Below, in pieces: positions 26,321 to 36,439 of a DNA stretch of 64,000 nucleotides. The stretch comes from Dastarcus helophoroides (taxonomy: Eukaryota > Arthropoda > Insecta > Coleoptera > Bothrideridae), in contig CM053326.1 in the NCBI GenBank assembly GCA_028583605.1, positions 12,486,587 to 12,550,586 on the forward strand, given 5' to 3'. Both the position numbers and the translations under genes were made by a program. Within the stretch, counting starts at the first letter, position 1. Each line of letters begins with the position of its first letter. Under the pieces are notes generated by a model, which saw only the letters and a list, made by a program, of their open reading frames with translations, was not told where the DNA came from and did no database searches.

Positions 26321-26445
26321 GAAAAATGGTGATGTTTTTAATTTTGATTCAACAATTATTTCAAAAATTTAAAAAAATTGAACTCCTGTTTTCTGTTAGT
26401 TTTAAAATTTCACTTCTGTCGGCAGTTTCCATGACCAATTTTTTT
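26320..26445 (+). repeat. Fragment of the repeat shared by 43.5 kb and 56.0 kb
   Basis: The phrase TTTCACTTCTGTCGGCAGTTTCC followed by ATGACCAATTTTTTTT matches the ends of the long repeats at 43539-44063 and 56011-56540. Upstream similarity (TTTTTAATTTTGATTCAACAA) is weaker. It is a diverged 3' fragment of that element. Confidence 0.5.
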
Positions 26446-26627
26446 TGTTGTATCTAAAGAGTGTGCGGTCCAACGTTGTCAATGTGGCGGGTAAATGATT
26501 TTTTTTTGCTATTTGGCAATATGGCGTTTTGTATTTGAAGCTTTCCTGCAGTTCTATTTGTCAGCACCAAAGTGCTTAATTTCTTCAAAGTAGATCAAAA
26601 TATACAATATTTATATATTTATAGTCT

Positions 26628-27121
26628 AAGGGTGCGTTTAGAGTAGACGTTTTATTACCATACATTCCTCTCTGACATAATAATATATCAAGTGTAAACC
26701 ATCCTGAGAGAAGCTATCTGAGACTAATCACACAGCTGAGATAAATTACTTGGCACAAAATGTCGATACAAATTTAATTTCAGTCAGTGTCTGACATATC
26801 TCAAGATATTTCATGAGATTAACTATTTTATATCACTTTTAATATTGAGATATTATTCCATGTAAGTAATTTGTAAATTTAATTAGACAATATTTGCAAA
26901 TCATTGGTTACAGAATTGAATATCCAGAATTACCAATTAGACCTAAACATCGCATTTTGATTATTTAAAGCAGCAAAGACATTTTATGTCGACACTTTAC
27001 CTCCGCTACAATTGTCAGCAATTTTATTCAGCTACATTTGTGTCATAGTGTAAACGGGCAAGGAAATTTAATCTCAAATACCTGAGATTTCTATCATGAT
27101 ATAAGTATCTAATCTAAATGC
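26628..27121. mobile_element. MITE-like element 1 of a tandem pair
   Basis: It begins AAGGGTGCGTTTAGAGTAGAC and ends TCTAATCTAAATGCA, whose complement (TGCATTTAGATTAGA) matches the start, so about 15-18 bp of terminal inverted repeat is visible. The internal phrases ACATTCCTCTCTGACATAAT and GAGAGAAGCTATCTGAGA are shared with the element that follows directly. Non-coding; superfamily unknown. Confidence 0.55.
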
Positions 27122-27302
27122 AAGGGTGGGTTTAGATTAGACGTTTTATTCCGTACATTTCTCTCTGACATAGATGTCAACTATCCGGGGAGAAGCTATC
27201 CGAGAGTTATCCACACAACTGGGAGGAGGATAGTTGACACTTACATCAGACAGAAAATAGATTTTAATATCAGAGAGAAATGTATGGAATAAAGTGTCTA
27301 GT
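27122..27302. mobile_element. MITE-like element 2 of the pair, fold-back
   Basis: It begins CAAGGGTGGGTTTAGATTAG. The segment GACGTTTTATTCCGTACATT (27141 on) is the near-perfect inverted partner of the end, whose complement reads GACACTTTATTCCATACATT. The whole unit can therefore fold into a hairpin of about 160 nt. TATCCGGGGAGAAGCTATCC marks it as related to element 1. Placed directly against element 1. Confidence 0.6.
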
Positions 27303-27663
27303 TACCACTATTATTTGTTATTTTTTATGAAATTTGCCTCTTTTTGGTTGGAACTAGTTCATTATGCTTAAGTCACCAATGACGATTTGCTTGCTCCCTG
27401 ATTAAGCGTTGAATCAAGAATTGTTATTTAACGAGCCTCAAATTTATTTTCATCAATAAAATATGCTGGTGAAGATTGGCCAAACTTATTGTTAACACCC
27501 TGTATATTATAAGTACAATTTACAGAAATATTGTATCGATATCAATAATAGGTTGCACCTAGATGCACAGAGAAACCTTTGGTTGAGTTTTGGAAAATTT
27601 TGGGCTGAAGGTCTTTTTTAAGCAAACTTGATAATTAATATATTGCAAGTGAAGTGACAAATA

Positions 27664-28925
27664 CGAGGGTAAATCAAATGTGAACAGGAATTTGTTTTTA
27701 CAATTTTATTGGTACAAGATGCATATATAAAAAATATTAGCTATTTTTCTACATAATCTCCTGATCTTGTTATGCATGTTTCCCAACGGATTGGGAGTTT
27801 TTAAATGTCATCATCATAAAAACAAGGGAGACGTGTTTGCAGCCAATTGCGCACAAATATCTCAACAGCAGCATCATGATGGAATCGTTCCCCTCCTAGA
27901 GCTCCTTTCAGTGGCCCAAACATATGATAATTGCTTGGTGATAAGTTGGGACTATAAGGAGGGTGTTCTAATGTTGCCTAATGCTTTTCCTCCAATTTTT
28001 GATGTGTCAGATTGGCTGAGTTGGGGCAAAATGACATTTCTGACCGAAAATTCGCGCCTCTTCCGCCATCATGTACATGCTACATTGCTACATCCAATAG
28101 CTTGGCAGTAGTAGGTGTATGCCTGCTACTATTGCCGTCATACGTAAACGTATGGCGTTTATGCAGAAAATCGACGTGCACAACTCCTTTAAAATCCCAA
28201 AACACTGTCGCAAGAACATTTCAAGCTGAGGTGCGAGTTTTTGCCTTGACGGGTGCACCTTCCTCCTTTTTTCCCCACTCTATGTTTGCTTGGACTCAAT
28301 ATTTATCACACGTAACGATACGTTGCAGAAGACTATCACCTTTACGTTAAAAACATCCAAGATGGCGCAAACAAATTTCCAGACGTTGTGGTTTCAGTTC
28401 TTCAGCCAATAGACAAGGTATCCACCTGGTAGAAATTTTTCGAAACTCCAGCTCACCTGTCTTGATGGATTGAGCACTCCCAAAGCTTATTCCTATCTTA
28501 GTTGCAATTTCCCCAACAGTTAAATGACAATCGCCTTCCAAAAGACGTTGAACAGCGTTAATCTTGTCCGCAGTTACACTGGTCCGAAGACGACGGGCAT
28601 GGGGTTCATTTTCGACTTGAGTTTGTCCTTCCAAAAATTTTTTGTGCCACCCATACAATTGAGTTTTCTTCAAACAAGTATCCCCAAACTGTGCTTCTAG
28701 TTTACGAAGAATTTCGGCGGGCTTTACACCTTCGACGGCAAGAAATTTAATACTAATGCGCTGCGCAAGGTGTGGATGAACCTTTTGCTCATTCATTGAA
28801 TATACAACTGACGAACGGCGAGAACGAAATTCGCTTGAGCGCAGGAAGTTACGTTGTATCCGCACACTTTCGACGCCCTTAGAACGACATTATAGAGATT
28901 CCGGTTCATATTTGATTTACCTTTG
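27664..28925 (-). mobile_element. Mariner element, full length (1262 bp) but inactive
   Basis: The terminal inverted repeats read inward as CGAGGGTAAATCAAATGTGA (27664 on) and CAAAGGTAAATCAAATATGA (complement, from 28925). They are flanked by TA at 27662-27663 and 28926-28927, the hallmark of Tc1/mariner insertion. The length is close to the usual 1.3 kb. The enclosed minus-strand transposase is annotated separately. Degeneracy of the ends and gene shows an old insertion. It lies in the presumed intron 0.24 kb upstream of the internal BCL11-like exon. Confidence 0.9.
27695..28796 (-). pseudogene. Mariner transposase pseudogene (SETMAR-like)
   Basis: From a likely start at 28796 (MNEQKVHPHLAQR) the minus strand encodes the N-terminal helix-turn-helix pair (KFLAVEGVKPAEILRKL; LTVGEIATKIGISFGSAQSI), open to 28347. 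In a shifted frame follow VLATVFWDFKGVVHVDF, with the first catalytic aspartate (WD), then HPPYSPNLSPSNYHMFGPLK, FVRNWL, and the C-terminal KLPIRWETCITRSGDYVEK. In the D,D34D family the SPSNYH site is SDYH: the third catalytic aspartate is Asn here. The HDNARPH block is degraded. One large frame break plus the missing aspartate make it inactive. The + strand frames overlapping it are shadows. Confidence 0.88.
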
Positions 28926-29158
28926 TACAAGCTACACGATTATAACATAACTATGTATCTTTGTCGGTGTTGCATATTGTATTCTTAGACCCCCTTGATA
29001 TTTTGATGACAATTGGTACAAAAATATGTTACAAATGTCTGAATTTGTAAATGTTTTCACGAAATTCGTTTATATGTTTCTAAAACATGGAAACAGTAGT
29101 ATTTTAGTTGCAGCTTTTGCTAACTTCGAACTGAGTTTACATGAAATATGTTTGTTGC

Positions 29159-29163
29159 AGCAG
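29159..29163 (+). promoter_or_regulatory. 3' splice site, tandem NAGNAG acceptor
   Basis: The exon is preceded by TTTGTTGCAGCAG. Cutting after the first CAG (29160) or the second (29163) keeps the same phase and differs by one codon. Both are plausible acceptors, which could give isoforms with or without one alanine-type residue before the DADGADTD stretch. Confidence 0.6.
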
Positions 29164-29680
29164 ACGCAGACGGGGCAGACACCGATTCCCACCAAGACAT
29201 TTTAACATGTGGAGTTTGCCAAAAACCATTCGCTCTTTCCGACATTGTCCGATTTATACAACACAAAGTGGTTTCCTGCAATAAAGAAAACTTCGGACAA
29301 TGTTTTCCCGACTACGGAACGAGAAAGAGATAATGATGATGGAACGTTACCCTTGTCTACTATTAACACGCGAAGGCCGAGCATATCGGCGCCTATATCC
29401 GGTAAAAAGGCGTCGGGAAGCAGAGTCCATACGCCACCGCCCGCCTCGCCGCGTCTACTAGCACCCGGGGATTTATGCGTGGACGGTGCCGCATCGTCCA
29501 CCCCCAAGAGAAGAACTTCGGCTTCTCCTCTGACGTCGCCGAGTTTGGAAGATGGTGAAGATATTAAACCTATCATTAAGCAAGAAAGGATGGACACTCT
29601 GTCTTCTCCGGAAGAAAGCAGCCAGTGTAAAAAGTCCAGGACTGCTGTAGCCGACGCAGAATCAAATACGACACATAGTG
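29161..29680 (+). CDS. Internal exon of BCL11/CG9650-like zinc-finger transcription factor (with apparent frameshift)
   Basis: The exon encodes the N-terminal zinc finger conserved in BCL11A/B and insect CG9650 proteins: DILTCGVCQKPFALSDIVRF followed by IQHKVVSCNK (C-x2-C ... H-x-C type; residues about 13-43 of the exon). Vertebrate BCL11 has [22 protein letters not shown] here. Downstream, in the +1 frame, lie RPSISAPISGKK, HTPPPASPRLLAPGDLCVDG, EDGEDIKPIIKQERMD and KKSRTAVADAESNTTHS, a low-complexity linker typical of the insect proteins. The two parts lie in different frames. The first hits TAA at 29331; the second is closed by TAA at 29203. The shift must fall at 29301-29333, most simply one extra base in TTTTCCC (29303-29309). 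The exon ends G|gtaatg in phase 1, matching the last exon. The N-terminal exon is not in view. Confidence 0.85.
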
Positions 29681-29734
29681 GTAATGTTGAAATATTTTCG
29701 ATTCTTAATATGAACTATACTGTGTAAAAATATG

Positions 29735-31880
29735 GTGAGCTAGTCTTAAAAATTATTGTTCATAGTTTGTAATTGCATATAATATGTATGACTAAGGCTT
29801 TTCTGGGGTTGTATCGAATCAGGGAACTATTTAAAATGTTCGACGGTTCAACTGCATTCGCCTGCCATAGCAGAGAGTTCTTCGGAAACCAAAACAGCAA
29901 ATCAAAAGAAAAGAGCACTGTAACGCTTTAATACCTTTAACCAACGCAATGAAAGGTACCAGCACAAGTTATAAATTGAAATTATCTCATAAAGTTGCTC
30001 AATTTGTGTCCAACAACTTTAATGCTTGTGGTGATATTTTATTATTCGTTAGTGCCAAAATCATGATGTCGCGTGAATCAATTGCTTTTGCAAGTATTTG
30101 CTACTGCATCCTAATTTAATTGATATGTTGCTTTCATCCACCTTCATTAGATTTGCTGGAAAAGTTTAGCAAATAATTGCCCATTTTACATAATAAACGA
30201 AATTATCATAGTATTAGCAGAAGTCTTAAAAAAGGAAAACAAGTCCACATCAGTAGATATAAGTGCTTCTGAGACTGGACCGTGTCAAGGAACTTCCAAA
30301 AGTGTTTGACGTTTTGTTCGTTATCGTAGGTAGCTTCTTCAGGAACATGGGGAAAACCAATACCAGAGGCGAATCTTTTCTGATCGGAATAGTTTCGCCT
30401 CTGGTATACTTGACACACTGAGTTAGCGGGTCCTGCAGTGACGGTCGAAGCGTTCGGAACATTTTTAATAGTTTCTTAACGCAGTCCGCAATTTCTGAAG
30501 AAGTATGACTCACTCTGGCCTTCGCAACCATAAGGTCATCATTTAGAAAACTTAAATTGCTTCCCAAAATAGGTACTAAATTTTGCTAATCTAATTATGC
30601 TAATTAATTAGCCATACAGCCTTAAATCATACAATTCTATACTGTGTTACTGATTAGCTATCCTACGCATGTGGAATTTGAAAAATTTTGCGAAGCAATT
30701 TCAAAGTTATTGTCGTTTAATTAGAAGACCTTTAATAAGCATCACTACCGCCTTGGCCGAGAATATAAAAATCATTTTCCTTAATGTATGCTAATTACCC
30801 GGTAGATGCCAATAATTGTCGTCTTCAAGATAGGAATTTCAAATGCACCTCTATGCGTATCGTAAAAATTACTTGCTTATCCATAGACAATGCTTGTAGA
30901 GGCGTTTGACACAGTAATGCTAATAGAACATTGTATGGTTATTATTATTATCTGTTCTTATTCATATGCTATCATAGGGAAGTGCCAGCATGCCATTATT
31001 TATGTCAGCATATCTTATTACGACTTTAATTATCAGTTATACCTTTAGCTTCGTTAGAAAATATGACGGTGTGAAGTCATGTTTTGTGCCAGTATGTAGG
31101 CATTTCAGTAAAAAGTGACCAATAAACTTTCTGATAAGCATTGCGAATAATTTACAGTTCGCTGGCTCCTGTTTTGCATTACTTTATTCTGATTAGATTT
31201 GATAATTCTGTAAGACATCTGATAATATAGGTTAAAATTAGGAACTGTATGAGGTCTAATTTAGAAAGGATATGTTCTTAAGAGTAGAGTAGAGTCCTGT
31301 TAAGGTATATAATTTTTGTTTTTTTCCTCATGAAGTCATGACGTAACTAACGCAGTGTACTAGATCAAACATTTGTCATTAGTTTTAATTTAAGCAAACG
31401 CTTGACATTCTCAAAGATGTGTAAGGAGTTATTAGACAGTGTATTGTTTTTAAATCCCCGAAGAGCCACATGTCCTGATTACGTCATCTGCATGAGCGTC
31501 AACCCTCATATGAATAAAGAAATTTAAAATTTGAAATTACGCTTCAGTGAACCCATTAGATAAATTTCAAGGGTGACACATGGGAAGGGTTCAGCTGGAC
31601 AATACACCTTAGTATCCCTTTGGACATGTGTATTCATTTCGTATTGATTACAAATCATCGTCGCTGGACCAGTAGAGATTTTAAGCTATCAACAGATATC
31701 ACTTTAAAGCTTAAATTTAAAAGTAGATTATTTCCACTACATGTGCCTAATAATAATAATTGTTGTATTATCCTAATGAAGGCGTTTTGCGATATTAAAT
31801 AATTAAAATTATTATTAGCGATATCTTTAGTATTATTTCTTTTGGGGTCGGTTATGCCTGCACCACTAAAGCTTTCGCTT
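29735..31880. other. Intronic, no gene recognised
   Basis: Two overlapping minus-strand frames at 30206-30567 (105 and 70 codons) are somewhat longer than background. I do not recognise any family in them, and they are in different frames over the same DNA. They may be a remnant of an old retroelement. The remainder is plain AT-rich sequence. Confidence 0.3.
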
Positions 31881-33130
31881 ATTGTGCTCCCCACGATTAT
31901 CTCATAATAGGCCCGTTCTTTTGAAGATTTTCAGAACCTTCGTTATGGATGTTTCCACCATTGTCTTTGGTTCAGTCAGAGCATTCTTAAAGCTGGAATG
32001 TCTACCCTTTGCTAGAGCCGGACATTCACATAATATGTGTAAAGGATTTTCTTCTTCCTCTCCACACATTCTACAAGTAGAATTGTTATAAGATATTTCA
32101 TTAGCGCACAGGTCCCGTAAATAGTCCAACTGTCCACCTGAGCAGATTTTTGCTTAACTGTAATAGTTTTTTTGCTCTCTTTTCTCATGGTCCGTCAATG
32201 AACATCCGCGATTGCCTCAAACCATTGATACCCCTCCAGTAAGTGCTGTGTGCTTTTCTTAGTAGTTTCTTTATTACCTCTTTTACCGCTCTGTAAGCAA
32301 GCATACAAGTAGGTTCTGGTCCTACTAGAGGAAACACGGCTTTCCTTTTGGCTAGAAGGTCTGCTCTTTCATTTCCTTCAATTCCCTGATCGGCCTCAAC
32401 CCATCGAAATATAACTGTGCCAAGTTGCTTAGCTTTCTTACTAGAGGAAACTCGGCTCCCTTTTTGGCTAGAAGTTCTACTCTTTCATTTCCTTCAATTC
32501 CCTGATGGGCCTCAACCCATCAAAGTATAACTGTGCCAAGTTGCTTAGCTTTCCTACTAGAGGAAACTCGGCTCCCCTTTTGGCTAGAAGGTCTGCTTTT
32601 TCATTTCCTTCAATTCCCTGATGGACCTCAACCCATCGAAAGTATAACTGCGCCAAGTTGCTTAGCTTATCAACACAATCGTTGACCGTTCTGGAGTTTA
32701 TTTCATAAGCTCTCAGCACATTTAGTGTTGCTTGGCCGTCGCTATAGATCACGATTCTTTTGTTTTCATAAGACCTCCTGATCATTGCAAGGCTATAATT
32801 GCAGTAACTTCTGTCTGAAATACGGTTGCCAAAGATCCCAGGTTTATGTAAAATTCATTCCCTGGTTCTTTGCTGGTTATTCCCGCACCAGTACTTTGTT
32901 TTGGATCCATCTGTGAAACATATTGATCCATTCTTTTTTTTTGGTTTTACTAACTGAACTCCCTTTTCCGGTATTACTACCCAGTAGGGTTTGTGAAAGT
33001 TGGGGATACTCTTTGTTCTGTCCGATGGCATACTTAGCGTATGGTTAGCACAGATCTGCTTGAATATTTCTGTATAACATGTTGATCTAGGTGATTTCAT
33101 TCCATACCCGTCTGTTTTTAGCCTGTAGGC
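31880..33130 (-). pseudogene. RNase H and zinc-knuckle end of a non-LTR retrotransposon
   Basis: Minus strand, 5' to 3': a segment ending GSICFTDGSKT (about 32900), the first RNase H motif with its catalytic aspartate. Next is IVIYSDGQATLNVLRAYEI (about 32700-32760), with the second aspartate. Then HQGIEGNEKADLLAKRGA (about 32560-32620), the His/Asp motif. Finally comes the C-terminal knuckle CRMCGEEEENPLHILCECPAL (about 32010-32075). This order is standard for I/R1/Loa-type elements of arthropods. The HQGIEGNEKAD region is triplicated (32322-32668), which breaks the frame. The RT part is absent, so the copy is a 5'-truncated dead fragment. It differs from the RNase H-type fragment at 2.8 kb. 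Confidence 0.8.
32322..32668. repeat. Three tandem 116-bp copies inside the RNase H relic
   Basis: The phrase CTAGAGGAAACwCGGCT recurs at 32325, 32441 and 32557, and ATTTCCTTCAATTCCCTGAT at 32371, 32487 and 32603, giving a period of exactly 116 bp. The copies differ at only a few sites each, and copy 3 carries one extra base. As 116 is not divisible by three, each added copy shifts the reading frame. Confidence 0.9.
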
Positions 33131-33214
33131 TTAGCGATATCATAGCTAAATACTTAGAATTGATAGTTCTTTTTTGCTTGAACGCCTAAGCGTATTTTAC
33201 ATAAATATTCCGTA

Positions 33215-33300
33215 ATGAAACGGTCGAACATGCTACAGTTGAAAAAAATGTCAACTGCAGACTAGTTTCGGTTTCCCTTAGCCTTATCATGGTAACGTCA
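33215..33300 (-). ncRNA. Decayed hammerhead-ribozyme-like sequence
   Basis: The minus strand reads ...ATGATAAGGCTAAGG..., then AACCGAAACTAGTCTGCAG. This aligns with the hammerhead at 43.1 kb (CTGATGA, stem II, GAAAC, TAGTC). The conserved CUGAUGA is changed to AUGAUAA, stem II is shortened, and stem I pairing is poor, so catalysis is not expected. A short hairpin (CAGTTGA ... TCAACTG) follows. It is probably an old copy of the same Penelope-type terminal sequence. Confidence 0.5.
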
Positions 33301-33670
33301 CTGTAACCATTAGTTAGCCACATAAGTACTCAAGAGTTCCAAATCCCATTGAATGAATGGCTTGTAACTGACCTTCTATTACACTATCTTGCAAGAAACA
33401 TTTTTGATCTATTCTAATTAAAGCAAGTACGAGCTGAGAATTACAACCAGGTTATGTACAATGTAACAAAAGTTACACGGGCCACTAGCATTAAGGTAAA
33501 ATTCTTAAGCTGGATTTTTATAAATGTGTGTTGTATTTGTTACACAAACTAACTATTTGCACTACATCTGTAGTGAAAAATGTGTTTTTTTTTTTAGATT
33601 CCAAAATGCAACAATGTTTTTTATTGATGTTATCATATGTATCCAACTTTATATTAGGGATTATATCGGA

Positions 33671-33840
33671 TGTAACCAGATTATGGTATACCCCCAAATA
33701 TTTCTTTATTTATAAAGATAAAATTTTTAAACTTAATACACTTATGAGATGTCAATTTTCGACATCAAGTGTATCAAGTTGGAAAATTTTATCCTCACAA
33801 ATAAAGATAAAATATGAGGAGTACCATAAGTCTGTTACAC
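33671..33840. repeat. 170-bp hairpin (fold-back MITE remnant)
   Basis: Left arm 33671-33743 (starts TGTAACCAGATTATGGTA) pairs with right arm 33767-33839 (complement starts TGTAACAGACTTATGGTA) over about 73 bp at roughly 75% identity, with a 23-bp loop. The lower arm identity than in the 17.4-kb hairpin suggests an older insertion. No coding capacity. Confidence 0.7.
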
Positions 33841-34029
33841 CCGAAATAGTATGATCCAAAATATTTGCGTAGAAAAAAAAATAACACACTTAAGTCCTTG
33901 GAACCAAAAATTGTTAATAAATATAAACAAACCCTAATTATATTCATCGACAGAATATGTTGGTGATGTTTGGCCTCACTTATCCTTAACACTGTAACCT
34001 GTGTATTCTAGTGGAAGATTTTCTCCGAA

Positions 34030-36370
34030 TTATTTCTTCTACTTTTGTCCGTCAATTTTTTTTCACAAATTTTGATTTTATTTAAATTCGTCGTCTTTCT
34101 CAAATAATGCAATAAAAACTGTGTGAATAAAAGTATCATTTTGAAAATTTCAGTAAATATATTTATTTGGAAACTTTTTCATCGAGATTATTTCTAATAA
34201 ACTGTTATTTAGAAATTGTTACTTTTTTCTAGAAATTTTAAGATTTTAATAAGATAAATAAAATTTGTAGAACATTCCAAGATTATAAATCTATGTGTTA
34301 ATAAGAGAGGCACTTTAATGACATTTTAAATTGGTAACAAAAATGTCATTCCAATTTTTTTTTCCCTTATTTTTCAAAGTATTATGAGTAAGATGTAGAT
34401 TTACATATTTCTTTCCTTTTTTGTCACATTTTTAAAAGCAATCCAAAGTTTTAACAAAAAGTTGTAAGAGCATCGAAAAAACTATTTTTCTGGAAACTTT
34501 GAATTTTCACGAGGCTATTGAGATTAAGAAAAAATACACCAGATTATAAAAATAGATTTTGTTGCAAATATTTATAAGATTTTAAGAGATTTAAGGATTA
34601 AAGATTAAGTTGTAATTTTAATTAAAAAAATGACCCGATTTTTCAAGATATATATTTTATAGAAATTTAAACTTTTTCAGGAACAAAGTTCCTGAAAAAT
34701 ATGAATTGTGACTTCTTTCTCGAAAGTTCTTAAACTTTCTAGACTCATTCTTAAGGACGACCTAAGACTTCTTTCTTGATATGCTTCTCTTTTCTTAAAG
34801 TTAACTTCAAAATTTAATAAAAAGGATTAAGAATGTAGAGATTTTTTTTGAAAAATTGTAGAAAAATATGAATCTAGAAGTTAAAAATACTAACAATTTA
34901 CAGAAAACTATTTTCTCGAAAAGTTCAATATTTTCTAAAATTCTTTTTATATTTCGACTCGAACAATTTTTTTTTGAAGAGACCTAAGAGGTTCAATTTC
35001 TAGGCCAGGTCGTTAGGTTGAAGCCAAAATTGTGCCTAAATGTCTCACTAATTAGAATTTGGTGCTTAATTTTTCTTGTTGTTAGTTTTATGGTTTTTAT
35101 TTCGTAGGGAAGTAAAAGAATACTTTTTCGCCATGACTAAAACACAATTTTTTCAGATGATCATGTACATCTACAGCAACATAAGTCTCAAGTTTTCTCG
35201 TGCAAAAATAAAATTTTCAGTATCAATAATAAGACAGAAGAAAACTTTTTCTAAAATCGTTCGAGAATGCTTACTTTCTCAGTGCAATTTCAGGCACCAA
35301 ATACGTTATTGCAGTATTTTAGTCAGTTGCTAAGGAATCATTACAAAACAGTCCCGAGAAAGTTTTATCGAAATGCGTTAGAGTAACTGTTGTTGTGTTT
35401 TTAAATCTTTCTTGATTTCAGGAGACAAGATTTGTATATTAATTTTTGAGAATAACCAAGGAGCATTCCATCAAAACCTAATAGCCTATCTAATAGTAAA
35501 AGCAAAACATTCCTGGACGACGATGTACATCGAAGTCCAGGAATCTGCTTTCACTACGAGGTACACATACTTATACTATTTATTTCTGAAATCGTAAACA
35601 ATATTACTTAAATTAAGGAATTAATAAAATTCATGCCATTCAATTTTCTATGAAATCATTTCCTTGACAGTCACTATTTGTTCCTACTTATCCGGGAAAG
35701 TTACCTAATTTTTCGGCCTAGGACGAAAGCTTTCTCGGATTATTTTGTGATGATTCCTTGGCAACAAACTATAATGCATTTTGGGGCCTGAAATTAGGCC
35801 GACAATGTAGGCATATTCGACCGATGTAAGGAAAAATAAATATTCAGTCCAGAAATTTCGAATATTTACTAAATTTCGACTTTGTCGCGAAATTTAGATC
35901 TTTTTCTCAAAGTGTGGTATTTTCCTCGAAGTTTTGATTTTTTTAAAATTTGGTATTTCGAAACTTTGATTTTTACCTCGAAAATCGTGTTTCTCACGAA
36001 ATTTCGATATTTTTCATGTTTTTGAGCAGATCAGGCTTGTATTTTAAATTTGATTTCCTGAAAATTCCGACTTTATCTCAAAACTGGGTTTTTTCATTAT
36101 AATTTTTATTTTTCTAAATTACAATTTTATACTCAAAATTCTTTTTTCTCGCAAAAAAACTGTATTGAAAACTTTGAATATTTTATAGGAATAACGGCCT
36201 TTTTCTTGAAATTTTGGGTGTCCGGAAATTTCAACCTGCCCCTCAAAATTCGTCTTATTTTCGAAGTTTCAATCAATTGTATCTTTTTTCTGAAAATGTT
36301 TACCTACATTTGAGCTTTTAATCCAAAATTCGACTTTTTCTCAAAATTCGTTTATTTTTCCAAAATTGGC
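34030..36370. repeat. Degenerate low-complexity blocks, partly T-rich
   Basis: At 34030-34980 the DNA is mixed A/T-rich, with phrases such as AATATGAATCTAGAAGTT and GAAAACTATTTTCTCGAAAAG. At 35820-36370 it becomes T-rich with TTTCGACTTTGTCGCGAAATTT and TTTTCTCAAAATTCG. This is the same motif family as the 56-64 kb fold-backs. Between them (35000-35800) is ordinary sequence plus a dispersed repeat. No gene seen. Confidence 0.5.
35405..35490 (+). repeat. Dispersed repeat, inverted partner of 7470-7640
   Basis: GGAGACAAGATTTGTATATTAA through CCAAGGAGCATTCCATCAAAA is the reverse complement of the 7470 repeat with moderate divergence. Two copies in one window show it is interspersed; family unknown. 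Confidence 0.5.
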
Positions 36371-36439
36371 ATTAAAATGTGGTATTGATTAAATAATTAT
36401 GTATACATGTCAAACACAATACAACAACCAATACTCAGC